Assembly (NCBI GenBank): GCA_011051745.1
Contig: DRKO01000441.1
Location: 1-10,802 of the forward strand
DNA: 10,802 nt
Reading direction: 5' to 3'
From: Chloroflexota bacterium
GTDB taxonomy: Bacteria; Chloroflexota; Anaerolineae; Aggregatilineales; UBA3940
The position numbers were made by a program, and so were the translations under genes. Shown here piece by piece: positions 6,423-10,802 of the stretch. The notes beneath the pieces were generated by a model. It had not been told where the DNA came from and did not search any database. It saw only the letters and a program-made list of their open reading frames with translations. Every line of letters begins with the position of its first letter. Within the stretch, counting starts at the first letter, position 1.

Positions 6423-7760
6423 TTACGGATACATCCGTCGCAGGGTGCGGGGGAAGGGGATCGTCTCGCGGATGTGCTTTGTCCCGCAGATCCAGGCGAC
6501 CGTGCGCTCGACGCCCAGCCCGAACCCGGCATGGGGCACGGAGCCGTAGCGTCGCAGGTCGAGATACCATCTGTAGGCTGCCGGGTCCACGCCGAACTCC
6601 TCAATGCGCCGCTGCAACAGGTCCACGTCCCAGATGCGCTCGCTGCCGCCCGTGATCTCCCCGTAACCCTCCGGCGCGAGCAAATCCACGCTGCGGCAGA
6701 CTTCCGGGCGACCCTCGACGGGCGTCATGTAGAAGGCTTTAGCCGCCGTCGGGAAGTGGTAGACGAAGACCGGCTTATCAAACTGGCGGGTCAGCTCCGT
6801 TTCGTGCGGGGAGCCGAAGTCGTCGCCCCACTCGATCCTGAGCAACTCCTTTAGCTCCGGGTCGTCCGTCTGCTCACGGGTGCGCTCGATGCGCTCGACG
6901 GCCTCATCGTAGGAGATGCGCGGGAAGGGCGGCTCGACGCGCTCCAGCGCGCTCACGTCACGCTCCAGCAGTTCGAGCTCCGGCCTGCGCTTCTCCAGCA
7001 CGGTTCGGACGATGTAGGTGACGAACTGCTCTTCCATGTCCATCAGGTCTTCGAGCGTGAAGAAGGCCATCTCCGGCTCGACCATCCAGAATTCGGTCAG
7101 ATGGCGGCGGGGCTTGGATTTCTCGGCGCGGAAGGTCGGGCCGAAGCAGTAGACCCTGCCAAAGGCCATGATGTTGGCCTCGTTGTAAAGCTGGCCGGTC
7201 TGGGCCAGATAGGCCGGTTCGTCAAAGTAGTTGACTTCAAAGAGGGTGGTCGTGTTCTCCCCGGCGGTGGGGGTGATGATCGGGGTGTCGAGGTTGAGGT
7301 AGCCGTGATCGTCCAGCCAGTCGCGAATGGCCTTGATGACGGTGGCGCGGATGCGCAGCGTGGCCCACTGGCGCGATGAGCGCAGCCACAGATGGCGATG
7401 ATCCATCAGAAACTCGACGCCGTGCTCCTTGGGGGTGATGGGGTACGGCTCGGCGATCTGGACGACCTCCAGATGGCTGACGCCGATCTCATAGCCGCCG
7501 GGGACGCCGGGGGCGCGGTCGTCCCTGCGCACCGTGCCGGTGATGATGAGGGATGATTCCTGTGATAGCTCTCTGGCGGCCTCGAAATCCTCGTCGCTGA
7601 CCTCGCCCCGGAACACCACGCACTGGGCGATGCCCGTGCCGTCTCGCACCCGTAAAAACTGGAGCTTGCCCTTGCCGGTCTTGAGGTACAGCCATCCCCG
7701 GATGGTGACTTCCTGCCCCTCGTACTGACCGATGTTCTCGATCTGGATCACTTCTGCCAC
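6423..7760 (-). CDS. asnS: Asparaginyl-tRNA synthetase
   Basis: Class IIb aminoacyl-tRNA synthetase that charges tRNA-Asn with asparagine. The 445-residue protein has an N-terminal OB-fold for the anticodon (about 15-105: VTIRGWL, KLQFLRVRDGTGIAQCVV) and a class II core with motif 2 FRAEKS...HLTEF (210-224). Motif 3 lies in the last 34 residues (GFGLGVER, then IPFPRT), where AsnRS typically ends. The form is close to compact Thermus- or archaeal-like AsnRS; an AspRS identity is less likely given the IPFPRT ending. The start is GTG at 7760, with GGAGGA about 7 nt upstream and VIQIENIGQYEGQEVTIRG following at the expected OB-fold position. An in-frame ATG at 7943 would add 61 proline-rich residues of low complexity, but a strong promoter at 7804-7832 lies inside that extension. 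It has its own promoter and terminator, so it is a single-gene unit. Confidence 0.93.
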   Translation of the reverse strand: MAEVIQIENIGQYEGQEVTIRGWLYLKTGKGKLQFLRVRDGTGIAQCVVFRGEVSDEDFEAARELSQESSLIITGTVRRDDRAPGVPGGYEIGVSHLEVVQIAEPYPITPKEHGVEFLMDHRHLWLRSSRQWATLRIRATVIKAIRDWLDDHGYLNLDTPIITPTAGENTTTLFEVNYFDEPAYLAQTGQLYNEANIMAFGRVYCFGPTFRAEKSKPRRHLTEFWMVEPEMAFFTLEDLMDMEEQFVTYIVRTVLEKRRPELELLERDVSALERVEPPFPRISYDEAVERIERTREQTDDPELKELLRIEWGDDFGSPHETELTRQFDKPVFVYHFPTAAKAFYMTPVEGRPEVCRSVDLLAPEGYGEITGGSERIWDVDLLQRRIEEFGVDPAAYRWYLDLRRYGSVPHAGFGLGVERTVAWICGTKHIRETIPFPRTLRRMYP

Positions 7761-7803
7761 GGCGCTTTCCTCCGGTTGGTTGAGGGATATGACTTCGAGG
7801 GGG

Positions 7804-7832
7804 ATTGTAGCCGGGGGAGGGGAGGGGGTCAA
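7804..7832 (-). promoter_or_regulatory. Promoter of asnS
   Basis: Minus-strand TTGACC (7832-7827), a 17 nt spacer made almost only of C and T, and TACAAT (7809-7804). Both boxes match 5 of 6 consensus positions. Transcription would start near 7797, 37 nt before the GTG start of asnS, which fixes the start choice. Confidence 0.75.
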
Positions 7833-7915
7833 GGCGGCAGGAGGTGGCCGATGGGAGGGCGGGGGTGACGCATACGGTCGTGCGGGTGTGCTGGCGGGAG
7901 AAACGGGCGGTAGGG

Positions 7916-7921
7916 TATAAT
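7916..7921 (+). promoter_or_regulatory. Candidate -10 box for the MBL-fold gene
   Basis: A perfect TATAAT lies 84 nt before the ATG at 8006. No -35-like hexamer stands 16-18 nt upstream (the region is GC-rich, GGCGGG) and there is no TGn extension. A T7 run (about 7974-7980) lies in the leader. The rest of the 245 nt gap between asnS and this gene holds the asnS promoter and G-rich sequence, with no other gene seen. Confidence 0.4.
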
Positions 7922-8005
7922 CGCGGGGCGTTTCCACCGGCACGGGAAACGGAACAGGGCCACTCGATTGTCGTTTTTTTGCATCAACTGGAGTGAGCGT
8001 TAGAG

Positions 8006-8647
8006 ATGGAAATTACGTGGTACGGGCATAGCTGTTTCCGCATGATGGAGCGCGGGGTGGCGAGCATCGTCACCGACCCGTTCGACGCGAGCATCGGATA
8101 CACCGTGCCCCGCCTGCGGGCGGATATCGTCACGATCAGCCACGATGCGCCCGGCCACAATGCGGTGGAAAATGTGAAGGGCGCCTCGCATGTCCTGACC
8201 CGCCCCGGCGAGTACGAGATCGGGGGGGTCTTCATCACCGGCATTGAGACGTACAACCCCCGCAAGACAGAAGTCCGGCGAAACGTGATCTTTGTCTTCG
8301 ACTTCGACGGGGTGGTGATCTGCCACCTGGGCGATCTGGATCACGTGCCCACGCAGTCGCAGATCGAGCAACTGGGGGCGGTGGATGTGCTGATGGTCCC
8401 GGTCGGCGGGGGCGAGGCGCTGGATAGCAGCCAGGCCGCCGAGGTGATCAGCCGGATCGAACCCGGCATCGTGATCCCGATGCACTATAAGACCCCGGCC
8501 TGCCACCTTGATCTGGCCCCGCTGGACAACTTCCTGAAGGAGATGGGCGCCTCCGAGGTAGAGGAGCAGAGCTCGCTGAAGGTGCGGGCACGCAGCCAGC
8601 CGGAGGAAACCCGGATCGTCGTGTTAAAATACGGGAACAGCAAGTAG
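8006..8647 (+). CDS. Metallo-beta-lactamase-fold protein, COG2220 / Lactamase_B_3 type
   Basis: A 213-residue cytoplasmic protein of the MBL fold without a signal peptide. Family marks, in order, are WYGHSCF (5-11), TDPFD (23-27), RPGEYEIGGV (66-75), CHLGDLDH (106-113), VDVLMVPVGGG (126-136) and IPMHYKT (157-163). Members are usually called metal-dependent hydrolases, with UlaG-like and UPF0173 relatives; substrates of most are unknown. The usual H-x-H-x-D-H metal motif is here SHDAPGHN (45-52), so the second His is Ala48 and the Asp is Gly50, leaving His46 and His51. With His8, His107, Asp110 and His160 a single metal site is conceivable, but classical two-metal hydrolysis is doubtful. The ATG at 8006 has GGAG 12 nt upstream, a rather long spacing; WYGHSCF right after it supports the start. 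It is followed on the same strand by a small unknown gene. Confidence 0.85.
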   Translation: MEITWYGHSCFRMMERGVASIVTDPFDASIGYTVPRLRADIVTISHDAPGHNAVENVKGASHVLTRPGEYEIGGVFITGIETYNPRKTEVRRNVIFVFDFDGVVICHLGDLDHVPTQSQIEQLGAVDVLMVPVGGGEALDSSQAAEVISRIEPGIVIPMHYKTPACHLDLAPLDNFLKEMGASEVEEQSSLKVRARSQPEETRIVVLKYGNSK

Positions 8648-8662
8648 ACGCTCTGTGCGTCT
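8646..8662 (+). repeat. Small hairpin at the MBL-gene stop codon
   Basis: AGACGC and GCGTCT flank loop TCTGT, starting within the stop codon of the MBL-fold gene. No T-tract follows, so it is not a standard terminator. The 147 nt up to the next gene shows no convincing promoter. Confidence 0.3.
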
Positions 8663-8794
8663 CCGGGTGTCGCGGTTTGTCCCGTGTCCTCTCCCCATCG
8701 GGGGGCAGAGGGCCATGGAGGGACTTCCGTATTCAGGTCAACAGAGCACTCTAAACGCCGAAGGAGTGTTGTTTCAGGGAACAGGGTAAGCGCT

Positions 8795-9100
8795 ATGATG
8801 GTCAAACTGCTGATGAGCTGGGACATCAAGCCCGGACGGGATGCGGAGTATTTCGAGTTTGTCGTACGCGAGTTCGTGCCGGGGATCACACGGCTGGGGT
8901 TGCAACCCACCGAGGCGTGGCTGACCGTGTACGGCGACTGTCCGCAGGTGTTAACCGGGGGCATCGCGGAAGACCTGCTGACCATGCAGAAGATTCTGAG
9001 CAGCAAGGAGTGGGAACGGCTCCACAGCCGCCTGCTGGAACTGGTTACCAATTACCGGCAGAAGATCGTCCGCGCGACGGGGTCACTACAGATTTTCTAG
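8795..9100 (+). CDS. Conserved-looking 101-residue protein of unknown function
   Basis: Not recognised with certainty. The protein begins MMVKLLMSWDIKPGRDAEYF, then a helix-rich stretch, FVPGITRLGLQPTEAWLTVYG (27-47), a VLTGGIAED turn, and an amphipathic helix with SSKEWERLHSRLLELVTNY to the end. The order beta strand with WDIKPGRD, helix, strand pair, and helix with a conserved K-E-W suggests a ferredoxin-like dimeric alpha-beta barrel (NIPSNAP/EthD-like). This is inference from pattern only. There is no signal peptide or membrane segment. The ATG at 8795 is used because AGGG stands 8 nt upstream. A longer frame from a GTG at 8684 adds 37 basic, low-complexity residues with no ribosome binding site. 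It follows the MBL-fold gene by 147 nt on the same strand and precedes a strong terminator, so the two may be co-transcribed. Confidence 0.75.
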   Translation: MMVKLLMSWDIKPGRDAEYFEFVVREFVPGITRLGLQPTEAWLTVYGDCPQVLTGGIAEDLLTMQKILSSKEWERLHSRLLELVTNYRQKIVRATGSLQIF

Positions 9101-9136
9101 GCCCCCGTTGTGCGGCCATGCCTGCCGCGATCACCG

Positions 9137-9168
9137 AGAGGGTAGCCCGCGCCGGGCTACCCTCTTTT
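9137..9168 (+). terminator. Intrinsic terminator after the 101-residue protein gene
   Basis: GAGGGTAGCCCG (9138-9149) and CGGGCTACCCTC (9153-9164) form a perfect 12 bp stem with a 3 nt loop, extended by an A-T pair and followed by TTTT (9165-9168). It lies 36 nt past the stop codon. The convergent lipoprotein gene ends at 9189; on that strand no T-tract follows the stem. Confidence 0.88.
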
Positions 9169-9188
9169 GCTTCGCTCCGGTGTGAACT

Positions 9189-9764
9189 TCAGCGTGATGA
9201 TTCGAGGAGGAACGTCTCTGAAATCTGGACGAAGCCGTCCTCGATCAGCGTGTATTCGTATGTATACGTGCCGGTGGCCTCATCGTAGACCTGCTCGACG
9301 ATCTCCGGGATGACAACGATATAGGTCGGGCAGCCGAAGCAGAACGGCTCGCCAAAGCCAAAGGCCCCCAGCGTGAAGGTTGTGCCGTCGGGGCTGGTGG
9401 CCCAGTGGTGAGATACTTTGCGCTCCAGGTAAACGTCATCGGCAAGGAGATCGCGCCCCGGCTCGGTCGTGTCCAGCTGGATCAGAGCGATGCGGTAGGA
9501 GAGATTCTCCGGCGCGACACCCTCGACGCTGACCGGCTGCCACGTGAACGTCAGTTCGCCGTCGCCATCGTAGACGGCAAACTCCCCCATGAGCTCGTCC
9601 TCATCCAGCACGCCGTCGCCGTTGAAGTCGTAGTAGAGCGGCTGGTCGGTCTTCAGCGGCGGGGTTGTGATCTGAACGGAAATATCAAACGATTCGCAGG
9701 CCGACATCGCGCCTGCCAGCAGGATCAGCAGGACGACGGACAGGGTAAAACGTCTGATTAACAC
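9189..9764 (-). CDS. Predicted lipoprotein with an EF-hand calcium-binding loop
   Basis: A 191-residue exported protein of unknown function. The N-terminus has two arginines, a hydrophobic stretch (8-19) and a lipobox-like LAGAMSAC ending at Cys23, so it is likely lipid-anchored on the outer face; Met at -3 is unusual for a lipobox. DFNGDGVLDEDE (46-57) fits the EF-hand/dockerin-type loop exactly (D1, N3, D5, G6, L8, D9, E12). A second acidic turn, DGDGEL, is at 66-71. The rest is beta-rich, with a CFGC pair (142-145) late in the chain and many Tyr and Thr (EATGTYTYEYTL, 162-173). The GTG start at 9764 has AGGAG 8 nt upstream and gives a normal signal sequence. The longer in-frame ATG at 9830 lies at the -10 box and would bury the signal. 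The gene is divergent from the glycosylase gene. Confidence 0.75.
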   Translation of the reverse strand: MLIRRFTLSVVLLILLAGAMSACESFDISVQITTPPLKTDQPLYYDFNGDGVLDEDELMGEFAVYDGDGELTFTWQPVSVEGVAPENLSYRIALIQLDTTEPGRDLLADDVYLERKVSHHWATSPDGTTFTLGAFGFGEPFCFGCPTYIVVIPEIVEQVYDEATGTYTYEYTLIEDGFVQISETFLLESSR

Positions 9765-9820
9765 GATGCTCTCTCCTGTTGGGAGTCGGGTGGCGGGGAC
9801 CCGTTGGTGCCCGCAGGGGT

Positions 9821-9849
9821 AGGATAGCATCGGCTGGTGGTGGGGGCAA
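9821..9849 (-). promoter_or_regulatory. Candidate promoter of the lipoprotein gene
   Basis: Minus-strand TTGCCC (9849-9844), a 17 nt spacer ending TGC, and TATCCT (9826-9821) form an extended -10 promoter. The start would be near 9814, about 50 nt before the GTG. It does not overlap the divergent glycosylase promoter, whose -35 lies 15 nt away. Confidence 0.5.
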
Positions 9850-9863
9850 GTCCGTTGCGGCGT

Positions 9864-9892
9864 TTGACAGTCAGAACAAACGTTCGTATACT
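9864..9892 (+). promoter_or_regulatory. Promoter of the YcaQ/AlkX-type glycosylase gene
   Basis: TTGACA (9864-9869, perfect), a 17 nt spacer, and TATACT (9887-9892, 5 of 6). This is the best promoter in the window. Transcription would begin near 9899, 33 nt before the ATG. The spacer carries a LexA-like palindrome, so the promoter is probably strong when free and shut when the repressor sits on it. Confidence 0.85.
9873..9886 (+). promoter_or_regulatory. LexA (SOS) operator-like palindrome
   Basis: GAACAAACGTTC (9874-9885), with flanks A and G, fits the Gram-positive-type LexA box CGAACRNRYGTTCG at all positions except the first C. Both GAAC and GTTC half-sites are perfect and the centre AAAC satisfies RNRY. 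It lies fully between the -35 and -10 boxes, where LexA would block RNA polymerase. Whether this organism's LexA uses this motif is not shown. Confidence 0.6.
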
Positions 9893-9931
9893 GGGGTGGA
9901 TGGCCCTTTAACCGGCGGACAGGAGGCCCCC

Positions 9932-10802
9932 ATGAGCGAGCAGACGACTCTCTATCCCTTATCTGCGGTGCGGGCTGTGGCGTTGCGCACGCAGCGGCTC
10001 GATGTGCCGAACGGGGCCGAACCCACCCCGACCCCTGATGTGATCTACAACATGGTTGCGCATCTGGGCTGTGTGCAGATTGACACGCTGCACATGGTGC
10101 GGCGCAGCCATTACCTCGTACTGTGGAGCCGACTGGGGCGCTACGATCCGGCGGACTTCGAGCGGCTGATCTACGCCCCCGGTGAGCGTCGCCTGTTTGA
10201 ATACTGGAAACACGCGATGTCCATCATTCCGCTGGCGGATTACCGCTACCACATGCCCACTATGGCGGCTTTCCGCAGATCGCCCGGCAGGTGGTGGGAG
10301 ATATGGCTGGAGCGCCCGGAGAGCCAGCGGGTGCTTGAGCACGTGCGGAAACGCCTCCGGGAGGAAGGGCCGTTGCGGGTGGCGGATTTCAAGCATGAGA
10401 GATCAGAGCGCGGTGGCTGGTGGGACTGGAAACCGGCCAAGGGGGCGCTTGAATATCTCTTTGCGCGGGGGGAAGTGATGGTCGCCGACCGTGTGAACTT
10501 CCAGCGGGTGTACGACCTGCGGGAGCGCGTGCTGCCGGAGTGGGTGGACACGAACGAGGCCTCCCCCGAAGAGGCGGATCGCCATCGCATCGAGCAGGCC
10601 GTGCGGGCGCTGGGAATCTGCCAGCCGATGCAGGCGGCGGAGTACGCCTACATGAAGCGCAACAGCGCACGGCCCATCGTCGAGGGACTGATCCGGGAAG
10701 GGGTGTTCGTTGAGGTGCAGGCGGAGCTGCTCGACGGGGAGACGCACACACTGATCATCCATCGCGAGAACCTGCCCCTGCTCAGGCAGGCCGCCGACGG
10801 CA
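9932..10802 (+). CDS. YcaQ/AlkX-type DNA glycosylase, winged-helix (3' end off window)
   Basis: This family (COG3214, HTH_42 winged-helix proteins) includes E. coli YcaQ and Streptomyces AlkZ, monofunctional DNA glycosylases that excise bulky N7-alkylguanine and unhook interstrand crosslinks. The visible 290 residues cover most of a usual length near 400. Near the N-terminus LGCVQIDTL holds the catalytic Q-x-D motif (Gln49, Asp51), the form reported for the YcaQ branch, while AlkZ has Q-x-Q. It is followed by RRSHYLVLWSRLGRYDP and LFEYWKHAMSIIP, both family hallmarks. Further on come a charged helix (RVLEHVRKRLREEG), WWDWKPAKGALEYLFARGEV of a winged helix, and a second helical region. The ATG at 9932 has AGGAGG 5 nt upstream. 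The promoter carries a LexA-like box, in keeping with a DNA-repair role. It runs off the right edge with no frame damage. Confidence 0.9.
   Translation, partial: MSEQTTLYPLSAVRAVALRTQRLDVPNGAEPTPTPDVIYNMVAHLGCVQIDTLHMVRRSHYLVLWSRLGRYDPADFERLIYAPGERRLFEYWKHAMSIIPLADYRYHMPTMAAFRRSPGRWWEIWLERPESQRVLEHVRKRLREEGPLRVADFKHERSERGGWWDWKPAKGALEYLFARGEVMVADRVNFQRVYDLRERVLPEWVDTNEASPEEADRHRIEQAVRALGICQPMQAAEYAYMKRNSARPIVEGLIREGVFVEVQAELLDGETHTLIIHRENLPLLRQAADG

Noticed and set aside
7761..7943. 61-codon N-terminal extension of asnS starting from an ATG at 7943
   Set aside because: It is proline-rich and low in complexity, has no ribosome binding site, and contains the asnS promoter (TTGACC, 17 nt, TACAAT). 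The GTG at 7760 has a good Shine-Dalgarno sequence and starts at the OB-fold.
8006..8506. Minus-strand open frames opposite the MBL-fold gene
   Set aside because: The plus-strand frame has the full set of COG2220 motifs; the antisense frames have none.
8684..8794. Longer start for the 101-residue protein
   Set aside because: It needs a GTG with no ribosome binding site and adds 37 low-complexity, basic residues. The ATG at 8795 has AGGG at proper spacing.

Overview
This is a GC-rich bacterial chromosomal window with short intergenic gaps, GTG starts alongside ATG, and recognisable sigma70-type promoters and hairpin terminators. The gene set fits a Chloroflexota-like (green non-sulfur) bacterium: a MoeA fused to a periplasmic-binding-protein-like domain, a rhodanese-less ThiI, an AsnRS of the compact Thermus/archaeal-like kind, and an ABC exporter next to a NEW3-domain surface protein. 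That lineage call is inference from protein style only. No mobile element, CRISPR array, rRNA or tRNA was seen, and no stretch over 300 nt lacks a gene.

Layout. Positions 1-7760 are a block of minus-strand genes in four transcription units, read right to left. First is asnS (7760-6423), with a strong promoter and a clear terminator. Second is a three-gene operon (6286-3162) encoding a secreted, C-terminally anchored NEW3-domain protein, an ABC ATPase and a six-helix ABC-2 permease. Third is thiI (2926-1751), with its own promoter. Fourth is moeA (1635 to beyond the left edge), with its own promoter. The 3001-3161 gap holds three GC-rich hairpins, one of which is a textbook terminator facing the wrong way for the known genes.

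Positions 8006-9168 are a plus-strand pair: a metallo-beta-lactamase-fold protein of the COG2220 type with a degenerate metal motif, and a 101-residue protein of unknown function, followed by a strong plus-strand terminator. A minus-strand lipoprotein with a perfect EF-hand calcium loop follows (9764-9189). It is divergent from a plus-strand YcaQ/AlkX-type DNA glycosylase gene (9932 to beyond the right edge).

The most interesting signal is in the 9765-9931 divergent gap. The glycosylase gene has a near-consensus promoter (TTGACA, 17 nt, TATACT). The spacer contains GAACAAACGTTC, which fits the Gram-positive-type LexA operator GAACRNRYGTTC. This predicts that an interstrand-crosslink-unhooking glycosylase is under direct SOS control. 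The binding claim is an inference that needs LexA binding or expression data.
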